NCBI RefSeq assembly: GCF_030272615.1 | Contig: NC_081408.1 | Coordinates: forward strand, 306,428,450 to 306,492,449 | Direction: 5' to 3' | Origin: Cryptomeria japonica | Taxonomy: Eukaryota; Streptophyta; Pinopsida; Cupressales; Cupressaceae | Length of the DNA stretch: 64,000 bases | Part shown: piece after piece, positions 29,944 to 41,746 of the stretch | How the letters are laid out: every line of letters begins with the position of its first letter | How positions within the stretch are numbered: the stretch's first letter is position 1 | Program-made: the position numbers and the translations under genes | The notes under the pieces: generated by a model | Databases searched by the model: none | Seen by the model: only the letters and a program-made list of their open reading frames with translations | What the model was told of the DNA's origin: nothing

Positions 29944-31995
29944 TGTGAGGCCCTACCCCGAGCCATCATAGTTTTTCAGTTATTTTCATGTTGGACTTAT
30001 TATTGATACTATATTCTGATGCATTATGGACATAGACTTTATATGATCCAATTTTTTGAATAACATTGATATGATTATGCCATTTACTTTGATTTGCAAT
30101 ACTTTGTTTTGATGCTAGAAAATTATGGATGCATGCTCTATAAATGATTCAATTCCATGATGATTATGATGATGCCATTTAGTAGATTATTTTATGTGGA
30201 TGTTATTAGATAATTGGAAACTTGATTATTATAAATGAAATTGTATGCAATGTCTGAATTTTATTCTTTCCATATGATAATATAATATGTGATTTTTGGA
30301 ATTACTAATGTGCAAAGTGAGATGTGCAAGAAAATTATTCCATGTGACCATGGAAACTATTCGGAGAATCAAGCCTAGACCTATGTACATTTGTGAAGCC
30401 AAGGGTTATCTATTTGGAGAGACAACACCTCATTTGTAAATGTGTTTTAATTTGTAAATATTATGCTTGGATGTGTGTTTAATTTGGAAATTTTTAAATT
30501 TATAAATTCCAAAAAAAGGGACATTTGCCATGTGTATTTTAGTGATGTCTAATTCTTTTGTGGTGTCACTTGACACATGTGTTGTAAAGTGAGTTGTCAA
30601 TAACATGTCCCTTGGGAGGAAATTTGTTTTATGAATGCATTTTTCAATTATCCTAGTATGGTCCCAAGAAAATCTTGGATAGGGAGCCATTTGAAAGGTC
30701 AACTCAAGGTTGACCCGTAGGTAAACTTTGGGTGAGTTTCTAGAGGGTTGAACTAACTCCTAGGGTCAAGTTAGAGGTATTTTTAGTGGGCCATATGATG
30801 TACCTATGGATGAAGGCCAAATTTATCCATGTTTCCACTCCCTAGGGACTATTTAGTCACCCCAAAAGTTGAGTTTCCCAAGTTGGCTGAATTTCAACTT
30901 TAGAGGAGCCTTCTTGGGTTACACAACCCTCCTCATGAGTGACATTGCTCTTCCCCATTCCTTTTAAAATTTTGAGGTGCCTTGGCTAGAGAGTTTGTAA
31001 GGTGTTGGGAAGACCAACCTATGAACATCCTTCACCCTTCCCAAGAGGGTTGGAAAGAGTGAGGAGTGTCTTCTTAAGGAATATTTTGGGAGGGAAAAGT
31101 TTGATCACCCACTCTCCATTTTTGGAGATTGATATTCTTGAGTTGTAAGTTTTTGGAAGATTTTTGGCTAAGTCTTGGGGGGAAAATATAGTGGATTTGG
31201 GCAGCTCTTCTACAAGATTCATCATCCTTTTGGAAGATTTAAGGTTGGTTGTTTTTCTAGCTCTTGTATGTTGTTGTATTTTTGAAAAGATTTCTTGTCA
31301 TAGCTGTTTTTCATTGATGATATCTTAGTGTGTTAGGAAGATGTTGAGTTCTTCCCTATGGGTTCTTTTCTTTTGTTATTGTGATTTTTTGAGTTTTTTT
31401 GGGGGAGTTTTCAAGGCCAAACTCACCCTTGGGAGGGTAGAGTGGCCTTGGGGTGAAAGGTTGTTTGACAGCCTATGAGTGTACAGGCTCTCTTTGGAAG
31501 AAAGTGATTTACAAGGGTTATGGGACCCTTGCTGCATAGTGTTTTGTTTATGAAATCAAGGTCATAAGGGGATTTTTCTAGCTTGTATGCCTTGGGGGAC
31601 ATAAGGAATTGTTGCGACAAGTTTGGAACTTGTGGATGTGCTTTTTGGTAGCCTTGCAATGGCATTATGTTCTCCTACTTGCAGAATTTTCCTCTAGGTA
31701 TATGGTCCACCTTCACCCCACTTGAAAAGTCATAAAAGTGATGTTGTCTACCCTTGGGTTGAGAGTGTGTATGTTGTGAGTTTTCTTTCTTGTATGTTTA
31801 TTGTTTGTGTCTCTCGTTTAGCCTTGGTTCTCCTAGCTCGGGGGTGGCTTCTTGTAAGCCTAGGTTGGGAGGTGAACCTCCATGGTCACAACCTAAAAGT
31901 TTTTATTATAGGTCTTCTTGGGAAAGGATTGGAAAGGAAGCTTTGGAATGATCCCATTTCTTATTGTTTTAGTTGCAAAAATAAATGTATTTGAT
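29944..31995 (+). repeat. LTR-like stretch starting TGTGAGGCCC (tentative)
   Basis: Composition changes at 29944, where TGTGAGGCCCTACCCCGAGC begins in LTR style. The following 2 kb is T/G-rich on the plus strand, has no real coding frame, and looks like transcribed LTR or leader DNA. I could not find a matching end, duplication or second copy, so the right border is arbitrary. An unrelated intergenic stretch is equally possible. Confidence 0.25.
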
Positions 31996-32891
31996 AAGAC
32001 CTCATTTAGTAGAAATGAGAGGCTTGATCTAGTTATCTTCTTATTTTAGTAAAAGAAGCTATGATGTACTAAATGTAACTATTGGAATATTTTTTACCAT
32101 GTAATAAATATGTGTTTTAAGTTTGAAGTATTTATATCCTTGCAAGGAAAAGAATAAAATTTGAGTTATTTCAGTATAGATATTTGAGCTATTTCTTTGT
32201 AATTATTCATTGCAAAAAAAAAGAATGGAAGGAAATTTGTTTTCAGTTTTTTAATTTTTAATAAAGTGTATGCATGTTGGAAATGGAAAGGAAATAAATA
32301 GTTGTATATCTAAGTTGTTTCATTATGGTATTTTTTATTATTATGCAAATATAAGTGTCAGAAATACAATTAAAAATAAATAGGAAAAGCTATTTATGTA
32401 TATAGTTTTGGAAACAAATATAGGGATGATACTTTTATGTGTTAGTTTTAAACTTGCTTAAAATATTCATCTTGTTGTTTTTATTTATTTATTTATCAAA
32501 ATAAAGAGAAAGAATTATTGTAGCTATTAAATAGATTATCCCTGTCATTTATACCTATTTTCTGAGTTAAGTGTGCATCAAATTAAAATGCAAATTGTAG
32601 GAATGAAAACACACACACACACATATACATGTAGGTTAAATATTCAGAAAAAAGAAAAGAAATTCTACTATTTTGCATCAATCTAATATGTTGCTGTAAG
32701 AAATACTAAATAGAACATGTGTTGCATCTAATTCAAAAAAAAAAGAGAGAGATCTCATATACATTTAATATTTGTTTAGAAACATAGAACATTACAATCT
32801 GTACAAAAAAATTTATTAGGAGCATCTAATTTTCTGATATAAAAAGATCAGATTATTCTAAGACTGAGAATAATCATTCTTGTACATGAGT
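31996..32891. other. AT-rich stretch, nothing recognised
   Basis: No coding frame, LTR terminus or long repeat seen. A short CA run lies near 32609-32622. Confidence 0.5.
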
Positions 32892-33052
32892 ATAAATATA
32901 TATATATATACATATACATATATATATATATATATACATATATATATACATATATATATACATATATATATATACATATATATATATACATATATATATA
33001 TATATTTAAAATATATAACAAAAAAAAATAATATAAAAAAATAAAAAAAAAG
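32892..33052. repeat. TA/TACA microsatellite followed by an A-rich tract
   Basis: About 115 bp of alternating TATA with regular CATA interruptions (to about 33006), then A-rich DNA to 33052. The long open frames across it on the minus strand are only Tyr/Ile runs produced by the repeat. Confidence 0.95.
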
Positions 33053-33345
33053 ATTGCATACGGCTTCGAGGGGGTATTGGGAACCCCATGGGCCGCGACC
33101 ACTGGGTGGGTGACCCCCATAGTGGGCCGCACCACTGTGTAGGTCGCGACCACCAAGTGGACCGCAACCCACCCAGTGGGGCATCCCTCTGGTGGGTGCT
33201 GCAGCCACCAAGTAGACACCACCGATGGCCACTAAAATCCGTCGCCCCACCTTCTAACTCTTGTGGTTCCCTTCATAAATGTCGCCTCTCTCCCTCCACT
33301 GCCTCCATGAACCCTTTGGCCTCCCATGAGAGAAGCTCTAGTTCG
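33053..33345. other. Short GC-rich island with inverted repeats
   Basis: An abrupt change from almost pure A/T to strongly GC-rich, CpG-containing DNA. It contains a perfect 13-bp inverted repeat CCACTGGGTGGGT (33099-33111) / ACCCACCCAGTGG (33167-33179) and a palindrome GGTCGCGACC (33142-33151). Several diverged copies of a CCACxxxGTGG-type word occur between. Open frames exist on both strands but with no motif, so I call no gene. Confidence 0.6.
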
Positions 33346-33358
33346 ACCCCCGTCATCT

Positions 33359-33376
33359 GCACACACACACACACAA
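33359..33376. repeat. CA microsatellite
   Basis: About nine CA units directly after the GC-rich island. Confidence 0.9.
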
Positions 33377-34881
33377 AAATAAGAGCTAAGTGATGAGAGC
33401 CAATTATAGCCCATTTTATACCATACTTTAGATAATTTCATACACCTTTACCCTCATTTCCACATTCTATTTCTATTCAATTTCACTATTTTAGGTTGCA
33501 TATGATTAAATATTAGTAAGTAGTATTTATATACTTTTGAGATGGAATTATGAAAATTAATTATTGATTCTTATTATTAATAGGCATTATTATCTTCTTC
33601 CTTGGAAGATATATTTTACAAGATGAAAGTTTAAGGGTGCAGGTCCTCATGTCATTTTCTAATCAGGAAATGATGTGTATTAATTTGGGACATGCATAAT
33701 TGCTTCCAAGATGGCATAGTTGTTGACTATACACTATTGGTTACCCTCCCTTGGTTCTTTTTGCAAATATTCTACACCCACGTTGGTTTCTCTTCATCAT
33801 ATCTTATTATGGACAATGCAAACTCGTGCAAGATGCATTTTCCAACTGCATAGAGACCTTTGGTTTTCATTTGCTATTAAGAGAATATATTATTTTTGTG
33901 ACCAACTGATATCCCATGATTTTCTAAAGTAACTACTACATCCACATGAAATAATAATGTGTGGGAAACGCTCTCTCTCAAGGAAACTGTAAATACTCAT
34001 TTTGGGTGAACAGATATGTTTGGCAGAACCACGGATCTCCTCATAGCTATTCCTACTCATTGTTATAAAAAATTTGTTTGGCATGAATAACCACCATTCC
34101 CTTTATTTTATTTGTAACTACTTACAGCCTGTAAATAAGGTTGTATGTTAGCTATTGTTTTCTTATCATAAGTTATCTCTATTTTTGGTCTATATGTGTT
34201 GTAAAGCTGGATCTATATAAGTAGTAGGAGACATAAGTAGTGGGGGATATATATGTACAGTTCTATAGAATGCACAACAGCGTGCAGAGATTATTATCAT
34301 TTTAAAATATAAATTCTATATTTGTGTGCATGATTACAAAGCTGTAAAACCAATTCTTTTCTTCATCACTAGGCAGCTGAGGAGGCAGGCCCACTCTGAA
34401 GTTACCTGGTGATTCTTTTCATTTATGTATAGAGTGCATTTGAGTTTGTTTTTATTTGTATTTTGATCAGTTTAGCATTGTATGGTATGTATTTAATCAT
34501 AATATATTAGTTTATATATTCAGTATCCGTGCTTGATTGTGTAATAATATCTATTTCATTTGAATTCAATTATGAATTAGTTAAGGATTCTTTGTGAGTT
34601 GCAGCTATTTTCATTGCAGATTATTTTTGCTGAGTTGTCTCTATTTTTTATGTTCCTGTCACTGGGATTTATTTGGTTTTTCATAGATTTTCTTTCATGT
34701 GTTGTAGCTGCATTCATAATTTCTCATCTCACAACTATCACCCCTTGATGGCATATTGCTCGGACACCTTTCACAAGCTTACGCTCTCAAATTGACACGA
34801 ATAGACCAAGCTAAATTTCATCATACATTATTAATTATTTCTTAATTATTTGCCCCAGTGTTGGCCTATCACTAAGCAAGC
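33377..34881. other. Unassigned AT-rich stretch
   Basis: No coding frame with motifs, no LTR termini, no tRNA. The open frames at 33720-33932 and 33890-34084 resemble nothing I know and overlap in opposite directions. Confidence 0.5.
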
Positions 34882-34909
34882 AACCCTAACCCAATTTTGG
34901 GTTAGGGTT
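34882..34909. repeat. Hairpin of telomere-like repeats
   Basis: AACCCTAACCCA (34882-34893) and TGGGTTAGGGTT (34898-34909) pair over 12 bp around a 4-base loop. Further GGGTTAGGG and CCCTA words follow to about 34985. The repeat unit is TTAGGG-like, not the usual plant TTTAGGG. Confidence 0.8.
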
Positions 34910-35011
34910 AGCTTGAAAATAAGAAAATGAAAAAGAATAGGGTTAGGGTATAAAGAAGAATAAATCAACCCTAGATAGGGTTTGTAGTAAAATAATAATA
35001 AAATGAAAGGA

Positions 35012-35049
35012 GGGGGAATTCTTTTTAAAATTTGAAAAAGAATTCCCCC
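35012..35049. repeat. Perfect 15-bp hairpin
   Basis: GGGGGAATTCTTTTT (35012-35026) and AAAAAGAATTCCCCC (35035-35049) around an 8-base loop. Confidence 0.9.
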
Positions 35050-35152
35050 CCCATTTGTCTATAGCCAATATGTAGAATTAATTAACCCTTATTATTGGCT
35101 AGGGTAAAATTGGTTCTTAATGTAGACCTTATTTAGGAAAAATATGGGTAAG

Positions 35153-35155
<3 letters not shown>

Positions 35156-35213
<58 letters not shown>
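35156..35213. repeat. (CA)n(TA)n compound microsatellite
   Basis: About 22 CA units followed by about seven TA units. Confidence 0.95.
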
Positions 35214-35593
35214 GCTAATTTTCATATATATTTAAATATGGTTGTTGGGTTAAAATTCTTTTGGGGTTTTATTAATGGAATTTATTAAATGTATAATGTA
35301 AAATTTTAACCTATGAGGTCATTGTTGGCCAAATATTTAATAGTTGAAACTCAATATCTGAGAGGATTTAAATTTGACTTTAATATACAATGAATTTATT
35401 AGTATAATATTATATTTGATTTGGTTAACTCTATTAGATTAATTTAAAAGTGTATTTGCATTTGCCCAATTATTTATTTTAATATGAGTTAAAATTATTT
35501 TATGTAGCCTTGAGTATTTTAATACCGTTGGAATAATTAATATCTCTTGATTTATTATTGGAGAAATTTTAATTAGAGAAAATTATTTAATTT
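35214..35593. other. AT-rich stretch, nothing recognised
   Basis: No frame, terminus or repeat of note. Confidence 0.5.
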
Positions 35594-35614
35594 AGTTTAA
35601 TTAATTAATTAAAC

Positions 35615-36278
35615 TGTGACGACCCCTTTTACGGAAACCATAACAAATAATATTTGTATAATTCTACAAAGAAATATGGGGGATGTAGGATAGGAGAATT
35701 TTAGGTGTCTACAAATAATATTTGTATAATTCTACTTAAAATGGTCAAACAAAGTGCATTGTTAGAAAGAAATATGGGGGATGTAGGTTAGAGTTTTTTA
35801 TCCTTAAGATTTCTAGTCTTGTAGTCTTCTACCCCTAAATCAATAGTATTGAAGCAACAAGGAATTCTATTTGAACCTAAGATTAGTTATAAATCATAAT
35901 AAGAATAAAATGTACGCCTAATAGATTAGAATCAAAAACATTTATATTTATTATATCCAATCAATATTCATTACATATCTTTATATCCCTTTATATTCAT
36001 ATATTCACTTACTCATATTCACCTTCCTCATCATTACTACAAGTAAATAGATCTCATTTTATACTTATATTTATAAAAGGGATTTGGCCCTTAGACAACA
36101 TCCCTAAACTATTTTTTATAATCCAAAGTTCATATTCCAAAGACTTCTTGCAACAAGATGTAGTAGCTTTCATGTATCTCTGTTTGTACCTTGTTTTCTA
36201 GCCAACATCATCTCCTCTTCAAAACTTTGACCTATCCTAAAGTCAAGATGGCTTTAGTGGAAGGATGTACTTATAGAT
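35615..36278 (+). repeat. LTR-like stretch starting TGTGACGACCCC, truncated by Copia-B (tentative)
   Basis: TGTGACGACCCCTTTTACGG is a typical plant LTR opening. It is preceded by a perfect 22-bp palindrome (35594-35615, AGTTTAATTAA and its mirror complement). Inside, a 25-bp word (35643-35667) and a 22-bp word (35668-35689) recur at 35711-35735 and 35766-35787, with 30 bp between them in the second copy. No far end is seen before the Copia-B LTR. Confidence 0.35.
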
Positions 36279-37493
36279 AGTTAGCAAATTGGAGGAATTA
36301 ATTATGAGTTGCATTGATGTCAACACTAGCTATTTTGTTGTCTACCAACTTCCAGAAGAGTGGTTGGATTATGATGTTGATCAAGAGATTTGTCTTTGGT
36401 TTGGTCTAGCTTGTGGAATTGGCTTGGATTGGTTATTCATGTTTTCCTTATGTATATAGCATTTAGTTGGTTCTAGATTTGATGATCCAGATGCTATCAT
36501 TTGTTCTAGTAAGCCTTCTGATCACCAGTAAGGGTTTTATCGATAGCACTTTGATGAAGATCTTTTGATGAATCCGATAAGTGGTGTTGGTACAGCTTCT
36601 AGAAGGTTATCAGGATACTAATGGTTATCATGTCCATGTTCTAGTTGATTGTGGTGTATCATTTGTCTTATGGCGACCTATTTTGAGTCTGGTGTTATTC
36701 TTCTAGGTTATGGATTGGTTTATGTAACGTGTTGATTGATGCTCCCGATGTGTCACCAGTTGGATTTATTGATTGGATTATGTTGTTTCAATCTTAGGCC
36801 AACTTGGTTTATCATTAGTTTGTAGGATTATGTAACAGATTTATTTTAATTAATCTTTTAGGTGGCGAACCTAATTGTTTAGGTCCCAGGTTGGTATAAT
36901 TATGATGTAAGATATCTTTGTAGATCATGTATGGTCGTGGGTTATTGGATTATAGGTGTGCAAATAAAGTTATAATCATATGCAGAGGTTTTGGTCGATC
37001 ATAGGTGATCAAATTAGGTTTGTGTAATAGGTTTAAGACCTTCGGTATTGAGCTTAACCAAAACTATACTCAGGCATAGGAGATTTTATTCTTGTAGTTC
37101 ACTCATCTTTCCGGATCGTAGTTTGGATTTCTTTGTAGTCAGTGAGGATCCTTTGTGATGAGTAGTGTGCTCTAGGTAGTGTGCCTTCCTGCATGTGTAG
37201 GACCCTCTTATTGTAATCACATACTTGCTGCAAAAGTATTATCTGACTGTGGGTAGGCTTGCCACCATGGTTTTTCCCTTTACTGGGTTTTCCACGTACA
37301 AATCTTGGCATTATGTGTTGTGGATGGATGGTATCTATTATGTATTTTATGATTGTGCTTAATTGTTATATCTATTATTCTGATATTTGGTTTATGCATT
37401 TCGGTAGAAGGTTTTGTGAGCTTAAATTTTTATAATCTGTTGACAACTGATTCACCCCCCTCCCCTCTCAGTTGTCCACCAATTATCCTAACT
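36279..37493 (+). repeat. Copia-B 5' LTR
   Basis: About 1.2 kb. Its first 85 bases match 42077-42177 (AAATTGGAtGAATTgATTATG, then GTCAACACTAG, TTTTGTTGTCTAC). The start base is uncertain by one or two. It contains GGTTTTTCCC/GGGTTTTCC near 37268-37292 and the U5 hairpin GACAACTGA (37442-37450) / TCAGTTGTC (37468-37476). It ends ATCCTAACT. Confidence 0.85.
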
Positions 37494-37495
37494 AT

Positions 37496-37507
37496 TGGTA
37501 TCAGATC
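37496..37507 (+). other. Copia-B primer-binding site (initiator tRNA-Met type)
   Basis: TGGTATCAGATC, one mismatch from the perfect 12-base iMet complement, two bases after the LTR. Confidence 0.92.
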
Positions 37508-37548
37508 TTGGTCCTCTTTGCAGAAGCTTAACTACTAAGGAAGATCCT

Positions 37549-38685
37549 ATGGCAACTAATAATTCAACTGCATTTGTTTTCCGGAGAGAAATCGCTAAGC
37601 TTGATTCGACCAATTATAGTGTATGGAAGATTCAGATGGAGACTCATTTGAGATATATTGGGAAAGAAATTTGGGAGATCACGGAGAAAGGCTATACTCC
37701 TCATAATCCAGCATCTGGCAATCCTCCTCCAACAAACTTGGATAAGGACATTGAAAATGATTGTAGAGCAAAAGAAGCACTTTTGAGTGCACTTTCTGAT
37801 CAACAAATAATTGGATTAATTGACCAATCAACTACAAAGGCTATATGGGATAAGTTGGAGGCTCTAAATGAAGGTGACCCTACTATTAAAATTGCTAAAA
37901 TTGATGGTTATCGGGTGAGGTATGAGAACCTAAAGATGGAAGAAGATGAAAGGATTATTGCTTTTATGGAAAGACTTAATGATATTGTTATGGGAATACA
38001 ATGTTGTAGTGGATCTATGAGTGAAGATGAGATTATTTCTAAAGTATTGAGAGCTTTTCCATAGGCTTACAAGATGAAGGCTACTTCAATTAATGAGCTG
38101 AGAACAATGGATAACACTTTTGTTAACAGGGATACTTTGGTTGGAAAGTCATCTGCTTTTGAGCTTGAAGAATTTGGTCCTCGAGGAGCTGCAAAGACTG
38201 AATCTACTTTTCGTGTACCTACATCATCAATCAGCGAGAGTGATTGGAAAGATTTATATGCGAAGGAATTGGATGAAATGAAGAAAGAATATAAAGAGTT
38301 TGAGCAACTTGAAGCCCCTAAAGGTCTGATAGGAAGTAAGTATGAAGGAAAATCACCTTTTAAATGTTTTGCATGTAATAAGATAGGTCATTTTGCATCT
38401 AGATGTCCTGAGAGGAATTCAAGATTTGAAGAGAAATATAGAAGATCTTTTAAGCCTAATCATGATTATCAGAACAAGAATAAGTATAGAAGAAACAAAG
38501 ACAAATCATAATACTATGCAAATGAGGAAGGTGTGACTGATTCTAATGATGTATCGACACAAGATTCAGCTAGTGGATCCAATAGTGGGAAGGAATAGGT
38601 TTTCTCTATCAAGGAAGATGCTCCAGAACCTATCATTCAAAATGAGGAAAAGGCCCTTGCTGCTAAAATTGAAGACACAGATTAA
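37549..38685 (+). pseudogene. Copia-B Gag with CCHC knuckle
   Basis: Start at ATG 37549 (MATNNSTAF), 40 bases after the primer site. Residues 1-170 are a UBN2-type Copia Gag (LDSTNYSVWKIQMETHL, ALSDQQIIGLIDQST, KMEEDERIIAFMERLNDI). An in-frame TAG at 38062 falls just after KVLRAFP. The frame continues to a complete knuckle CFACNKIGHFASRC near 38371 and a Lys/Arg-rich tail. Further in-frame stops at 38509, 38596 and 38683. Gag forms the particle and binds RNA. Except for the stops the frame is unbroken. Confidence 0.92.
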
Positions 38686-40120
38686 TTGGTGATAGACAGT
38701 GGTTGTTCACATCATATGATTGGAAATAAAAGGAAGTTTTTATCTTTGCAAGAATTTGATGGTGGACTGGTTAGATTTGGAGATGACAAAGCATGCATGA
38801 TCAGAGGAAGAGGAACTATATCATTGGATGGTAAACATAACACTGAAAATGTTTATTATGTTAAAGGTTTAAGGTATAATCTTTTGAGTGTAGGACAGTT
38901 GGTGGACAAGGGATTTCAATTATAGTTCAAGGATGGAAAATACAAAACCATTAACAGATTTGGATTGGAGATTGCAACTGGTACACAGACTAAAGGTAAC
39001 ATCTTTCATTTGAACTCTAATGAGAAAACATGTTTGATTGCATAGATTGATGAGAGTTGGCTATGGCATAAGAGGTTGTGTCATGTGAATTTTGATTGCA
39101 TTGTAAAGATCAGTTCAACGAAGGTTGTTAGAGATATACCTAAGATTGTGAAGCCCTATAATCTAGTATGTAAGGGAATGTCAAATGGGAAAGCAGGTCA
39201 GAACTTATTTTAACAATATACAAGATAAATCTCATGACATTCTTGATCTTATTCATATTGATTTATGTGGTCCTTCTAGAATAAAAAGTTTTCAAGGTGA
39301 GATATTTTATGCTAATATTGATGACTATTCTAGAATTATGTGGGTTACTTTTTTAAGGGAGAAATTTGAAGCTTTTGAAAATTTTAAGATCTTTAAAGCC
39401 AAAGTTGAGACAAAGACAAGGTTGAAGATTAAATGCTTAAGGTCAGATCAGGGTGTTGAATTAACATCTGGTGAATTTAACAAGTATTATGAGAAGCATG
39501 GGATAAGGAGACAGTTGTCTGCACCCTAGACACCCAAGGAGAATGGTGTTGTGGAAAGAAAGAACAAATATATCTTGGATGCATCCAAAACTATGATGAT
39601 GGAAGCTAATCTACCTTGTATCCACTAGAGAGAAGTTATGATCATGATGGTATACACATTCAATAGAGTTCATATCAAAGGAGATACCAATAAGATATCT
39701 TATGAGTTATGGTTTGGTCATACAACTTCAGTTAAGTATTTCAAAATCTTTGGTAGTAAATGCTATATCAAAAGAGATGATTCCATTAGAAAGTTTGATC
39801 CTAGATGTGATGAAGGGATATTTCTTAGTTATTCTAATGAAAGCAAAGCATATAGATCTTATAACAAAACATTGCAGAGAATTGTGGAGAGTGCTAATAT
39901 CAAGGTGGATGAGTTGTACAAAGGTCAAATCAAAACTTATGAGAGAGAACCGGAAGTGGAGATGATCATAACTGAACTTGTAGTACCTATACCAAAACAG
40001 AATGTTGAACTAGTTACTCTGACAGTATCAGAAAATTCAATAGTAACTAAAGATCAGAGAAGAGAAACAGAAAGTCAAAAGACTCCTTGGTATGTAAGGT
40101 TAAATCATTCAAAAGATTAG
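38686..40120 (+). pseudogene. Copia-B protease and integrase
   Basis: The protease starts VIDSGCSHHMIGN with an intact Asp-Ser-Gly. GAG-pre-integrase follows (YVKGLRYNLLSVGQL; stop at 38923) and WLWHKRLCHVNF. One extra G near 39172 shifts the frame. The integrase core is in 39185-39529 (DLIHIDLCGPSR, RSDQGVELTSGEF with both Asp), then a TAG at 39527, then TPKENGVVERKN with the catalytic Glu, and the C-terminal part in 39638-40120 (YELWFGHTTSVKYFKIFG). About four nonsense codons and one frameshift. Confidence 0.9.
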
Positions 40121-41746
40121 ATCATTAGAGACAAGAACAAAGGAGTAATGACAAGAAGAAGGTTGGCAGCTGATGAGGTATGTTTAATTTCTCAAGTTGA
40201 ACCATCATTAGTTATTAAAGCTTATAAAGATGAATGTTAAATGAGAGCTATGAAAGAGGAATTAGATCAGATAGAAAAGAACAACACACGGACTTTTGTT
40301 CCCCGACCTAAAAATAAGACTATTATTGGAACTAAATGGGTTTTTAGGAATAAATTTAATGAGGATGGACAAGTTGTGAGGAATAAGGCTAGATTGGTAT
40401 GTAAAGGATATTCTCAAAAGGAAGGAATTGATTATGATGAGACTTTTGCTCTGGTAGCTAGGATTGAAGCTGTGAGATTATTTCTTGCTTATACTACCCA
40501 TAAGAAATACAAAGTTTATCAGATGGGTGTTAAGTGTGCATTTTTGAATGGAGATCTTGAAGAGGAAGTTCATATTGAGCAACCTGATGGATTTTCACTT
40601 TTAGATTACAAAAATATGGTTTGCAGGTTAAGGAAAGCTTTATATGGATTGAAACAAGCTCCTAGAGCTTGGTATGCTAGATTGGACAAATATCTTTTGA
40701 AGCTTGGTTTCACTAAAGGTAATACTAATAGTAACTTATATTATAAGATCACTGATGATGAAATATTGATTGTTTAAGTATTTGTTGATGATATCATTTT
40801 TGGAGGTGAGGATACACTATGCATGGAATTCTCTGATAATATGAAGAATGAATTTGAGATATCTATAATTGGGGAGATTACTCAGAATGATAATTGTATT
40901 TTCATCTGTCAAACTAAGTATGCTAGAGAGTTGTTGAAGAAATTTGGTATGGAAAATTCTAAACTGTTTGGTACCCCTATGGTTACAAGTGATAAATTGA
41001 CAAAGAAAGATGTATCAGCTACGGTAAATCCTACAAGGTATAAATATATGATTGGAGGTCTATTATATCTGACTCAGACTAGACCGGATATAATGAACAC
41101 AATTTGTATTGTATCAAGATATCAGAGTGATCCTAGAGAGAATCATGAGAGTGTGGTGAAAAGGATTTTTAGGTATTTGCAAAGAACAATTGAGTATGGT
41201 TTGTGGTATCCTAAAAATGATGACTTTACACTATGTGCATATATAGATGCTGACTAGGATGGAGATGTTGATGACCAGAAGAGCACATCCGGTGGAGCTT
41301 TCTTTCTTGGAAAGAAACTTATTTCATGGATCAGCAAGAAACAATCATGTACTTCTTTATCTACTGTTGAAGCTGAGTATGTTGTTGTTGCTACTAATTA
41401 TACACAATTTTTATGGATGAAGCAAATATTGAAGGATATAAGGGTTGATTGCAATGAACCAGTAGTTATTCACTGTGATAACTTTGTTGGTATTGATAAA
41501 TCAAAGAATCTGGTATTTCATTCTAAGATTAAGCATATTTCTATCAATTATAATTTTTTGAAGGAGAAGGTGGAAGCAAATGAAGTCATACTGGTTTATG
41601 TGATCACTAAAGAGCAGATTGCAGACATCTTCACTAAATCTCTACCTAAGGAATCATTTGAGTACTTAAGAGATAGATTGGGGGTCTCTGCCCCTCCGAT
41701 AGAGACTGGAGTGATGTTGATTGGCATTAGTCTGGTATGCATTTAA
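40121..41746 (+). pseudogene. Copia-B reverse transcriptase and RNase H
   Basis: 40241-40777 holds the RT fingers and palm ([51 protein letters not shown]). A TAA near 40776 is followed in frame by VFVDDIIFGGED, the active-site box. 40823-41257 carries GGLLYLTQTRPDI and the RNase H start; TGG to TAG breaks DADW at 41257. 41417-41746 carries HCDN and IADIFTK. The first catalytic RT Asp is Gly ([11 protein letters not shown]), so RT would be inactive even without the stops. Copia-A has Tyr at the same codon. Confidence 0.92.

Noticed and set aside
32848-33250. Long minus-strand open frames of 124-130 codons
   Set aside because: Half of each is a Tyr/Ile run produced by the TA microsatellite and the rest is unsupported GC-rich DNA; no motif.
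33088-33393. Plus-strand frame of 101 codons across the GC-rich island
   Set aside because: Overlaps the minus-strand frames, low-complexity Ser/Pro/His composition, no motif; GC-rich DNA simply has fewer stops.
34369-34420. Possible exon with splice sites near a GGCAGGCCCACTCTGAAG stretch
   Set aside because: No open frame of useful length, no recognisable protein, no partner exon.
34882-34985. Interstitial telomere
   Set aside because: Only a few TTAGGG-like units in inverted arrangement, not a TTTAGGG array.
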